64,000 bases of DNA from Xiphias gladius (lineage: Eukaryota; Chordata; Actinopteri; Istiophoriformes; Xiphiidae), in assembly GCF_016859285.1 (NCBI RefSeq), contig NC_053414.1, positions 25,714,030 to 25,778,029 on the forward strand, in the 5' to 3' direction. Shown in pieces: positions 42,801 through 64,000 of the stretch (the first letter of the stretch is position 1; each line of letters begins with the position of its first letter). A model generated the notes under the pieces. The model saw nothing but the letters and a program-made list of their open reading frames with translations. It had not been told where the DNA came from and did not search any database. The position numbers and the translations under genes were made by a program.

Positions 42801-45800
42801 CTTAAACTGCTCAAATTTCAAGCCAGCAAACAAGTGGCAATCAAGGACTTCATGCAGGCATACCATTGGTCAGTCAACCTTGCTTGTAGCTGTAGATGAT
42901 GACTTCATATTGTCTTTCTGCTTTATGGAGGTTGGAAAAACTTAGTGCCCAAGAACAGTTTGGATCATCAGTATCATAGTTGTGCATAATGTATTCTCTA
43001 TCTTGTGTATCAGGTGCTTCTCCAGAGACTGGAGGGTTATCGACTATGGCATATGTGACCTGATGGACCTACTGACTGAGATCCCTGACACCACCATTAC
43101 CATAACACACCAGGCCACGGACACAGTCATCTCTGTTCCCAAAAGAGGTCAATTTAAACCACATATTAAAAACACTCATTTGTGAGTGAAAATGAAGTTG
43201 AGTGTGACTTCTCAATGTCTGTTTTTAAATTAAGACACAACTCTGGAATGCAACAAACTGTTGTACCGAGTATAAACACATTTGTGCAATGCAATAGACA
43301 ATATTAATTAATAGATCAGCTAAGTTCAGCTTCGTAGTTTATTTATTAAACAGGATGTGTCTAAGAACAGTCTAATTGCTGGAGATCCAGTGCTATGTGT
43401 ACTCAACTGTCAAATATTGCAATTACAAAAAAACAGATAGGAATGGTGGCAATAACATAGAAACAATACTATTTCTTTTGTCTGAGGCAAACATTTGTCT
43501 ATTGTGAAATATGTTATGAAGCAAATCAAAGATGAAAACCTCAGCACTATGAAGAATATAAAATATTTTATATTTATAATTTTTCCCTTTTATTTGCCTC
43601 AGAGCGTACCTGGGAGGAAATGGAGCACACTAAGCAGTTTGCGAAGGAGGTGGTGGACCTGCTTCGTCACCAGCCTCACTGTCGAATGCCCTTCAGTAAG
43701 TTCATCCCCACCTACCACCATCACTTCGGTCGTCAGTGCAAGCTCAGCTACTACGGCTTCACCAAGCTCATGGAACTCTTTGAGGCAATCCCCGATGTAC
43801 TGATGGTGAGTTAGATGTGTGTATTTGTATAAAGCCTAATGCCCTGTGCCACCTCTGTTATAAAGAAGTTTTGACAGATTAATTACCGTCTCTCTGTACA
43901 AAATAATAACAAAAAAAACTAAGATAGATATAGAGAGAGATACAGATATAGATAGTGACTCTGGTGTGTAACAATGGCCTCACCATGTTGTGTAGCCAAG
44001 AGGAATATGGTAATCTTGGACAGTCACAGCTCACTGTGTTTTTATGAATTTCTGTTAGCTTTTTTTAAATTGACACGCTAATTCATACTGAATTGCTAAT
44101 AGCTGAACACAACCCGATCAGGATTAAATGGCTCCCCTGATATTTGCTCCTGCTACTCAGAATTCTCACTGGGCTAGGTCACACTGGTGCTCTGTGCAAA
44201 GAACTTATAAATTCCTCTTCAATTCCATATTTCCTAAAAACAAAGTAAACATCTAATGTCCCTTACCTGTGTCAGGTGTTGGAGTGTGGTGAGGAGAAAG
44301 TGTTAACTCTGACAGAGGTGGAGCGTATCAAGGCCTTGGCAGCTCAGCTGGTCAAACTGCTGCGAGCTCAGAAAAACTCCAGCCTTCCTGTAAGCCAGCT
44401 GCTCACAGAGTACAGCAAGACCTTTGGTTATGGTCTACGCCTGCAAGACTATGATGCCAGCTCCCTGCCGGCTCTGCTGAACAAACTCTGCCATGTCGTG
44501 AAGGTAAGGAACACTTCCAAGGATTTTTTTTCTATTTCAGTTTCAGTTGAATTTAATGGTTAAAACAATAGCAATCCTGTCATTTTAGAAATAATTCAGT
44601 AAAAGGTTCACTGCTTACTTTCACAAAATACCAAAAATGGAAGTGCACCTTACCGTGAAATTATGATGTTTGCAAAGTCAATTTATATAGATCTGTAGTC
44701 ATGCATGCTTCATACAGAGTTCATATTCCTTTTGTTGTCACAAGAGTCTTGATAAGTTTGTCTCGTTATAAATTACGGTTAGTCAGTTGCCAGTTTATTA
44801 GGTACACCTTACTAAAACTAATGCAGTCGAATCCAACAGTCGTGCAATAAACCCTCCCTTCATGAAGGTGATAATGGTCTGTTTTTGGTGAAAATTTTTT
44901 AGAGAGGTGTTGATTCAACTGTTTTTTTTTTTTTTTTTTTTTTTTTTCTCATTTTGGAGAATGTAGTTTGTGGTGCTGTTGAATTGCATTATACAGACTA
45001 CATTCTCCAAAATCATCGTGCAGTTGAGTCAGCACCTCTCTGCCATCACCAGCTGTCCTCTCTGGTTAAAGTTTCAAGTATGTTGCACACCCAGCATCAC
45101 TTTTAGGTGTTTTGATGCTGATTAATGTGCATGGGAAAAATCATAGAAATGTTCTCACTGATTAAGACCAGGGTTCTTTACCATATAGTAGTTAAATACC
45201 AATAAAAAAACAGCCACTTTCTTTCCATACTCAAGGTGGTGGATGGCTCAGAGGGTCGGGAAGTTCAATTGATCAACAGGAAGTCTCTGCGCTCTCTGAC
45301 ATCCCAACTACTGGCTCTGCTCATGTCCCAAGAAGAGGAGCAGGTCACCAAGGGTCTGAAGGTGGAAGAGCTGAGCCAGCATTACTTGACTGTTCATGGA
45401 GCCCCGCTCAACCCATGTGAATATGGGTTCCTCTCCCTCAGCGAGTTACTCAAGAGTCTGCCCTACCTTGTGGAGGTGAGTAGAAAGAGTTTGTTTACTT
45501 TTTTTTCCTATAAACCCTTTTTTACGGAAACTCTAAGGTAACAATTTAGGTTCACAATCCGTACCTTTACTTCAACAGGCAAAAGTGACGATGTTTTGGT
45601 TTTTCCTCTATAACAGCTATACCATGAGGAAATTGATGAAAACAGTAAAGCTGGCGACGCTGCCACTGGTCATGGTGAGGAGTGGGTAAGGCTGACCAGG
45701 CTTTACCACTTCGCCCGTAACATACGTGCCCTGCTCCACACCTACCATTACAACCAGATCTTCCTGACTGAGTTCCAGGGAGCTTATAACAAATTTACAG

Positions 45801-47600
45801 GCTGCAGCCTGGAACCACGTTCCTACGGATACGCCAGCACCGATGAGCTGCTCAGCGCCATTCCACAGGTGGGAATAATTTCAGTAGATACTTTTACTAT
45901 AGTACCTCTAGTACTTAACACGTTGTCAATGCCGCCTGTCCATAAATAAGTCGTAAGTCTGATATCTTCTAATGTGATTTTAATCTTTTCAGAACTTGTC
46001 ATCCTGGAAGACTCAGAGCTTTTACATAAATCTTAGTCAGTTATTGTAGTTTCTCATTTCTGTACATTTTATTTCTGATTATTTTTGGGCATGTTATCAT
46101 CAGGTGGTCTGGATCAAAGGGCATGGTCACAAGAGGATTATCGTTTTGAAGAACGATATGAAAGGTAAAGGTGATGGGCATCTTTCTCATAGTGTGTTTT
46201 ATTATTAATGTCAAGTCAAGTAAAGGAAGTGATTTCATGAGATGACGCTGGATCTGTGTCTGTGTCGTTTTTAGCAAGGACAAGCTCTTCAGTCCCCAAC
46301 AGCCCCCAGCCAGAAGAGAACACAGAAAGCCCGAGAGACAGCCCCATTAGCAACACAACTTCTGGAGCCCAGAGTCCAGGTAACGCAGGTCTTCATATAG
46401 ACTGCTCAGGAGTTTGTTCACATAGTGTTTTTAAAAATGTAGTTTAGTAGTAACAATGTTCAAGTGAGATTAAAAAAATTCCAAGAGAAAAAGATTCATG
46501 AATATTTCCCCACAGAGCCTTTTTATGTTGTTTTGCCTCTACTGCCCTCATTGTTTCTGCAGTCATGTTTGACATTTGATATTAGTTATTTATCTGCTTT
46601 ACCTGTTCTTTTGTGTGCTGTCAGTCGTTCTTTTTTTAGTTAAAATATCAGTGAAATAAAGTCCAGATCTTTGTTTTACCTGCCAGGTGGCGATTCAGCT
46701 GCAGAGTCAGAGCTGCTGTGTCTGACATCCCCAGTGGACCTTCTGTGTGGTCCTGTACCATCCTGTTTACCATCACCCCAGCTTCACCCCGACCCCGTTC
46801 TCCTCCAGCAGGTGGACCTGATTCACTTCGAGGAGAAAACTCCACCACCAACGGGTCAGTTTTAATGTTTCAAGTTTCCTGTATTTGTTTTGCATTTAAA
46901 CCCATGTCAGTTAATAATAGTTTATGCAGTATTGCAGGTTGAACAGATGTTAAGCATTTAGAGTCACTCTTGGCTTTGACCTTATAGAAATTAAATGGCC
47001 ACTAGATTTGAAATATTACGTTTTGTTGTTGTTGTTGTTTTTTTTTTTTTTTTTTTGTGGAGCCTGAACAGCAATCTCCCAAAATGATGGTCCCCCTCAG
47101 CCGCTTAGGCAGTCTGACTGTGTATTTTGATGATAACCCGGATGCTGATTTAAAAAATTGAGATTTCAAGATTTCCCATTAGTAAAATAATAAACTGGAC
47201 CCATTTGGCCATGGCACAAATATGTGCACTGAGTGGTTTCTAGTTTTCAAAAAATATGTGAAGTAAACAGCAAGAAATTACACTTCAAAGGAGAAGAAAT
47301 CTACATTTTAATGAGTACATCACACTGTCATTTGCACCTTTCCTGTTTTCATGAGGTGTAAGCTCAGTCTGTACTTGTGTGATTTCAGAGAGTGATGAAC
47401 TTGAGATAGCAGCTACAGCAGTCACTGACAGCACATCTGATCCACCTGAGCAGCCTGGCAGCAAAGAAGACTTTGCAGTCACTATACCTCCAGCGGCCCC
47501 CAACGCGAAGACCCTCTTGTCTACGGACAGTCCCAGCAGAAGAGCTACGCGCAGCAGAATCAAGCTAGCTGCCAACTTCTCATTCACAGCAGGCCTCTGA
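33852..47600 (+). CDS. marf1: Meiosis regulator and mRNA stability factor 1 (NYN ribonuclease with RRM and LOTUS domains)
   Basis: Cytoplasmic RNA-silencing endonuclease. In mammals it controls oocyte meiosis and retrotransposon RNA and recruits decapping factors through its C-terminus. Exons: 33852-34007, 34997-35884, 36127-36289, 36542-36753, 37177-37294, 37387-37559, 37889-38407, 39683-39837, 40148-40309, 40434-40620, 40833-41011, 41186-41266, 41421-41660, 41811-41930, 42039-42217, 42382-42602, 42726-42868, 43014-43147, 43603-43805, 44276-44503, 45236-45475, 45617-45868, 46104-46164, 46275-46379, 46687-46854, 47389-47600. They total 5499 nt, 1832 aa (human about 1742). Order: Pro/Ser-rich N-terminus with Cys motifs; NYN domain about 412-560, with acidic D420 in VFWDIENC and D514 in SSDVNF; RRM1 (exon at 37889); RRM2 (exons at 40434 and 40833); then about eight LOTUS/OST-HTH repeats. 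The [17 protein letters not shown] tail block is conserved with human. Confidence 0.95.
38408..39682 (+). other. Large marf1 intron
   Basis: A 1.3 kb AT-rich intron between the RRM1 exon and the Ser/Pro-rich linker exons. Nothing beyond ordinary intron sequence was seen. Confidence 0.6.
44790..45090 (+). repeat. Interspersed repeat, copy 2, with internal hairpin
   Basis: Located in the marf1 intron between the 44276 and 45236 exons. It begins CCAGTTTATTAGGTACACCT and is the opposite-orientation relative of the repeat in nde1 (20238-20440). A T-tract (about 44923-44947) is followed by a perfect 17-bp inverted repeat: left arm 44951-44967, right arm 44997-45013, loop 29 nt. The family is not assigned. 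Confidence 0.65.
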
Positions 47601-50510
47601 TCCTCTCACACATACACATCCAGTCTCGTACTCACAAAGCAATACTAGCTCACACATAGTGTAACTCTAGATAGAAGAGTTGACTGGCTACACTAAACGC
47701 CCTACACAGAAACAACGCCAGAAGAGCACTGGTATTATCCCCTCTACATCCAGACGGGCTGTTGCATCCTTCTGCTTTCTTCTTTATCACTTGTCTGCCA
47801 TTTTTGTATTCTTTGTTTGCTTATTTCACTCTGTGTGTTCTTCCAATGATGCTCACTAAGCTGTGATTTTTCTTCTTGCAGATTTTCTGCAATTCTTTAA
47901 TTTGCCAAATTCATATGCCATAAATGTGTTTGATTTCATCCCAGGAGAACTTAATTTACAATTCCATGAATGTGCATCTTCAGTTTAGAGCCATGTCGTG
48001 TCAAAACACTCGCTGGCTTACGGACAATGAATGAAACTGAGTTAGTTGTCACTGTTTAGAGTAACAATGGGAGCAACGCTAGAGATGAGTAACCTGGTTT
48101 TTTATGGAATCCAAAATATTTAGTTACCCACATTATAAGTTTAAGACATTGACAAATAACTGAAGGTTTGTAGAGATGTTTTGTTCATGAACCATATTGA
48201 GAAACCTTCTTAATTTCTTCCCTGCTGTATTCCCCAAAAACAGAAAATTTCATTTATAACTTTCACTCAGTTTTGAACTAATTTCAAATTTTGGAGATTT
48301 TTCTTTGTAGGTAAGACAGACATGTCAACCAAACTGGCTGCTAAGCCCCTGTCTAATTCTTTTAGTCTTCTCTCGAGCAAAGTTGTCACTCTGTAGATTT
48401 CTAAAGAGGTAGCTTCTCTTTGAGGTATATTCTCATCTTTTGTCTCTGTTGTAAGGTAGCCTAAGGACAGTATTTTCAGTTCCTTTTTATATTATTCAGA
48501 ATATTTAGTAGTCTGTGGAAGAGTTTGGCCTAAATGCGTGGTGTATTTGGAGGCAACTGAAGAGAAACCAGTGTTAACTGTTCAGATAGTGTCTTCTTTA
48601 ATGGAAGGTAACAGTCTTTGAACAGTTAAAGTTTAGATCGAAAGGTTTTGATTGATATTGCACTAAGCACTGCTCTCAGGAATTTTTATTCTTGTAGTAT
48701 TTTGACTTCATTTATAGCAAAGGTTTTGGCTCGTCTCTCCGAGGCCACTAATTAAGGCCTAAAAGAGAAACGGTGGCTCTTAAATACTCCAGCCAGGTGT
48801 GTGCTTAGGCAGCTTGAACTGACATGCTTTGATTGTTCGTCTTTAGCCAGCAGCCAGTGTGTTTTTGTTCTCTTAGCTATAGTTTGTCTGTGTGTGGTTT
48901 ACACTGGAGTAGGTGGTGTGTAATGTGCATGGTGTGCATAAATGAGTTTATGCATGGTGTAAGCCCAGGAGGAGCAGACAGGAGCAGATGATGGCAAGAC
49001 ATTCTTTAAGATCAGTCTTTTATTTCCACCATGTTTTAAGGATCTTACAGTTGGCGTCACCCTTGCAGTTGCCACAGAAGCGCTCAAGGTTTTTTGAGTC
49101 AACCTTGTTGCTGGCAGGCACTGTATAAGTGGTGGTCTCCACACCGTCTGAGTTGATGAGTTCGAGGGGCGCAGTGAGCACTCCTGAGTTTTTGATTTTT
49201 AATGACAAGGTGAATAGTTGTGAGTTTTTAGGGAAAAGAGATGGGACAGGAGGTGATGGGCTGTGTGGAGCAGCATGGGGGCTCTGAGGAGCCTCCTGAA
49301 CAGGCTGTGACGTTCACACAGAGGACCCTCAGCGGCTCTCTGGAATCTGCCGGGCTTTTACAATGGCTTGTATTTGCCGCGGTGCCAAAGGAATCGCCAT
49401 CGTACCTCCCCATCCCTCACATCCCACATAGAGGAGTTTTTACTTACTGATGTGTGTTGGTTTTCTCCGTTTTCCTCTGTCTGAAGTGTTCACAAGACTG
49501 CTGGCTGCTGAACTGCCACCAACTGTCCGTGAAGTGCTGCTGAAGTCAAAGGGTTGCTGTTGTTTGTGTTCCGAGAAAAGGTTCAGAGAATGGGTAAGAG
49601 CCCATTTAATCAGTTTCTGTGCAGTTTCAGTGTTAAGCAGTGTTATACCATGAGTTTTCTGTCAGACTTGATTTTGACTTGATGTGCAAAGCCTTTGACA
49701 CTGAGAGATTCCACCTGCCAACTCACCAAAATGTCTGAAACACCGATCAGAATGTTTTTAAATAGGGCTGTAACGGCTTGTCTCTCCTGTAATGTTTTAC
49801 TGACTGTCTGGAAACCTCTTTGATGAAGGAATGAACAGTTTAGAATCATGATTTAGAATTGCTAATGATATATATATAAATGGCTTAAAAGGCTCACAAA
49901 CGCCTAGATTTAAATTTGGCGGTTCGAATGCATTACTTTTTGTGTATTTGGGCAAAACGGAGCCCTCCTCAGAGTACTGCAATGGCAACTAACTCAGATG
50001 TATATTTTAACTTCTCTATTTAAGCCTTCTCTTATCGTTTGGTTACATCAGTGAGAAGCTATTGTACCTGTCAAAATATGCACTTCTGCATAGTTTTGGT
50101 TCGTGAAATACATATATGAAATTATTTAGGTTATGGGGAGGGGTTGAAAAAATGATTTGTCTTGGCCTCTTCGTTTATTTGTTGGATATAACTCTATGCC
50201 ACTTTGTCTTGCCTATTCAGTTTTACATTGCAGTCCAATGACAGTCCTACAGTCTTGGAATTTACTGTCAAAGAATAATTTCAAGGAACTTCCCTTAGTC
50301 ATCACTGCAGTGACCTTAAAACACCTGCCTTGTGATAAAATTTTGTTTGCCTGCGCAACAGTTGTCTCACTGATGTGTCTCCTTTACATTCATCTCCCCC
50401 CTCTTAGACCGTTTTATTATCTAACCGCACCAGAAGTTGCTGTAACAGTCTAACATTGTTGAAGGGACCAAAAGATTTCTGTTAATAAATTTCACAAGCA
50501 TCATGTCTGC
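47601..50510 (+). other. marf1: marf1 3' UTR with poly(A) signal
   Basis: About 2.9 kb of noncoding sequence after the stop. The only clear plus-strand AATAAA is at 50484-50489, followed by T/GT-rich DNA, so the message should end near 50505. A GC-richer stretch (about 49020-49420) contains a coding-like minus-strand segment, listed separately. Confidence 0.65.
49020..49183 (-). CDS. Unidentified coding-like segment antisense to the marf1 3' UTR
   Basis: On the minus strand an open frame ends ...FCGNCKGDANCKILKTWWK with TAA at 49022-49020. AATAAA overlaps the stop (49024-49019). Upstream it reads ELINSDGVETTTYTVPASNK. Third positions are GC-biased although the flanks are AT-rich, and a CAG acceptor-like site precedes 49183 in a phase that keeps the frame. 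This could be the last exon of a small gene or a 5'-truncated retrocopy. I do not recognise the protein. The three Cys residues (CGNC...C) suggest a disulfide or metal-binding end, which is inference. Confidence 0.3.
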
Positions 50511-50574
50511 CTCGCCTCAAAGTTTTTGTGGTCGTTTGAAGGAATCATCTTACCAAAAAAAAAAAAGAAGCCCA

Positions 50575-52427
50575 GCATGTTCCTGAAAGATGCTCTTTAT
50601 TTAAACATATATGTACAGGTAGTTTCAGCTTATTTTCTGCATATGTGTTCAATATTCAACATTAGGACCTTCATAAATTTATCACTACTACAGAACGCTA
50701 AGTTATCAGAAGGAAGGTAAAGTGACAGAGCAACACTTTGCTTGACATGAGTCACTAAAGTCCTAAATACACTCAAACATACACCATCTATTGGAGGCAT
50801 TTACAAGAGTTGCATTCATTTCCTGGTGTTTATCATAAAAACAAGACTAAATTCAGAGGATGCAAGTTGTTGTCAGCAATATCCATGATAACTATGAATG
50901 ATGTCATGCTACCACAGTCAATATTTCCTGGTAGCTGATGGCTGAGATAATGTTGGTATGGCCAGGGAGACTGAGCAAGTGGACCTTATTTTTTTTTAAT
51001 TTTATTTATTTTTGTTTTGTTTTTGTTTTTTAAAAAAACCACCCACCATATAATAAAATGGTTTAAGTGTTGGCGTATACAGGGGTTAACCAAAATAACC
51101 TAAAGCGTTACGAGTTGAAATACTGCTAGAAAAGTGGGTCATATGAGGATGCATGTCTGTTAGTCTTAATAGAGAATAATGCAAAAGTTTGGACACATTT
51201 CAATATAATGCAACAAAATGATCTTTGGGTTATAATTTTGTCCAACCATATTTCCACATATATTTTCTTAAACACTAATATATTCCTATGGTTTGATCTT
51301 GTGACCCGTGTTCCTCTTTGTCATTGCAGTTTGTGCATTTTGAAGGAACATAAAGGAGCTGCTGTTGAGACCGGTTGTTGGCTCATTATAAGCAGTTTAT
51401 TTAGTTGTGAGTATACTGATGCACCTGCCGTCTGGGCACAGACGATTTGGCCTCTTGGAAGTTTAGTTCATTGTCTCATGTTGACGTTGTTTTGAAAACT
51501 CAGTCTAATATGACCCAGCTTTGTAGCAGCGTTTGCAGTAGCGTGTTTGTTTGGTCAGCATTGATTCTCGTCATCAAGTGTGTGTTAATTTTGCAGGCTT
51601 ACAAGACATTTACAGACATTTTTAATCTGCCCCTCCTTAGGCTCAGAGAATTCTTCTGCTGTTCAAGCCAAAGCATGGAGTCAAAAAGCCTCCCCTAGCT
51701 TCCACCGCTCTCTAGCTTTTTCACCCCAGTTCACATTGTTCACTTAATCTGCAGCCTTGTTGTTTGTCTGAACCACAGGTTCCTCCCACTTGGTAACAAT
51801 GATAAAAAATGGAGGAGTTGTACTGAAGTTCTCCTGAAAGTGAAAGAGGTTCACTGGTTTGTGGTAAATGGCAGAAATGGAAGAAGAAAAACCCATTATT
51901 CAACATGACGAAGTGAAAGCAGATGTTTGTTTTTTCTTCCTGTCAGACAGAGAAACCCAGTATTTCTAGTTCACAGTGCTTGTGGTTCTCTACCCACATG
52001 TACTGTGTATCAGATGCATCATCGTAGACCATATCGCCACTTGAAAAGGGATGTTACATACTGAAATCTGCTCCTGATTTAACACACATTTATTAGATTT
52101 TTTAAATTTTTTTTATCTACAATACCCATGTCTCTCTGTCCTATTTTTCATGTCTGCTTTATCCATTGAATGCCCCCTTACTCCATACACACAGCTGACA
52201 AACCGTCCTCACTTTCAAAAAGCTCCTCGAGTACTGATTAGGGATCAGTTTCCAAACCTCTAGCTGGCCATTTGTGGCTGAAGCTGTATTTAAATTACAA
52301 ACCTGACTCCGAGGGGGGGCAGCTAACATGGGTTCTCTTAGTCAGGGGGAGTGATGTATGGCATGGCATGTGATGTGAGTGTGTTATTTCTGACACATGG
52401 ACGGGGTCACAAAGAGGTCTCGGTCAG
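50575..52427 (-). other. bmerb1: bmerb1 3' UTR (probable)
   Basis: Noncoding sequence after the bmerb1 stop. Minus-strand AATAAA signals lie at 52089-52094 and at 50596-50601. The distal one gives a 1.85 kb UTR ending about 70 nt from the expected marf1 end. An A/T tract lies near 50990-51040. No gene was recognised. Confidence 0.5.
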
Positions 52428-63149
<10,722 letters not shown>

Positions 63150-63420
63150 GTCGGTGAAGTGCCCGCGCGCCGAGACCTAGAAAAAAAAAAACCTGGACGT
63201 GCCCCCTCTGCCAGACCCTACACGCGGCTCCTCTGCGTGCGTCCTTCCGAAGAACTCAGGTTTCACCCGGTGACAAGGCTCCAGCGACCCGAGACGTTGA
63301 GCATCTTTCTCCAACCTCTCGACTCCCTCGACGCTCGGATGGAGAGACGAGGATGCGGGGAGCATGCGCAGTGCGGGCAGGGATGTGAGGACTTTGGGAG
63401 ACACCCACTGCCACCGAGAT

Positions 63421-64000
63421 GACGTTAAAAATAAAACAGTGGGCGCGCCGAAGTTTTGATTGTCATCCTGTCCAAGAATTTGTTTTTAGTACATCTAAAC
63501 ATCCCGAGGCTCTGCCTGGAAATATTTCATATCTGTGTATTAGTAATAAACAGATATCACAGGTAGCCAGGGTAATAGCTTTTTCTTCCTTTTTTTTTTT
63601 TTTGTCTCTGAGCTATACTTCTGGTAATTATTTGGCACGCTGATAAAACTGCAAAAAGGTTAAGTGGCAGATGTTTCCACACAAGAGGCTGTGGTTGCAT
63701 CAGGTAAAATTAGACAAATGGAACCCGCGGGAGGACACAGCTTTTATTAACAGGTGCCTAAAGCTTCATTTTTCTGTTGAAGCCTTGGAAGCAGGAATAG
63801 ATCGCCTGAGCGAGCGACACAGATGCCACAGAGGGCGAAAACGCAGGCGTTTCAAAGTACATATTGTGCTGGATCTATTCCCACAAGAGATGGAGAGTGA
63901 GCCCGCAGTTGAATCGAAATGATGGGTCATACATAGGACTGAGTAGCATTCCTACCTGACCACAGGCCAAAACACACCCAAGATGCACCTCTGATAGCAA
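63421..64000. other. Upstream flank of bmerb1
   Basis: No gene recognised. A T-tract lies near 63589-63603. An 83-codon plus-strand frame at 63671-63922 shows no family resemblance and has no convincing coding signal. Confidence 0.5.

Noticed and set aside
63671-63922. 83-codon plus-strand ORF upstream of bmerb1
   Set aside because: No recognised family, no promoter or splice context beyond chance.

Overview
The window is vertebrate genomic DNA, most likely from a percomorph teleost. The genes have many short exons with GT-AG introns, the proteins match vertebrate families over their whole length, and the introns carry repeats typical of spiny-rayed fish. The species call is inference. Exon boundaries were worked out by hand from splice sites, reading phase and protein similarity remembered from the families. 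No alignment was run.

Layout, left to right: (1) 1-17.5 kb, + strand: the 3' 90% of a smooth-muscle myosin heavy chain gene (myh11), from the P-loop exon to the poly(A) signal, including an alternative SM2-type tail exon. (2) 19.9-24.7 kb, - strand: complete nde1 (LIS1/dynein regulator, 345 aa), convergent with myh11. (3) 26.6-31.7 kb, - strand: complete panx1 (pannexin-1 channel, 384 aa). (4) 33-50.5 kb, + strand: complete marf1 (NYN-domain RNase with RRM and LOTUS repeats, about 1832 aa), head-to-head with panx1. (5) 50.6-63.2 kb, - strand: complete bmerb1 (bMERB-domain protein, 199 aa), tail-to-tail with marf1.

The order myh11-nde1-marf1-bmerb1 is the gene set of human 16p13.11, so this is a conserved block. 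The panx1 gene between nde1 and marf1 is the exception, because human PANX1 is on chromosome 11. The genes share no pathway and no operon-like logic. They are neighbours by ancestry.

No bacterial-style system, CRISPR array, tRNA or rRNA was seen. The best second-look items are the conserved SM2 exon, a uORF overlapping the marf1 start, the short caspase-site tail of panx1, a CaaX-like end on bmerb1, a possible alternative nde1 C-terminus, the almost abutting marf1 and bmerb1 poly(A) sites, and an unidentified coding-like antisense segment inside the marf1 3' UTR.
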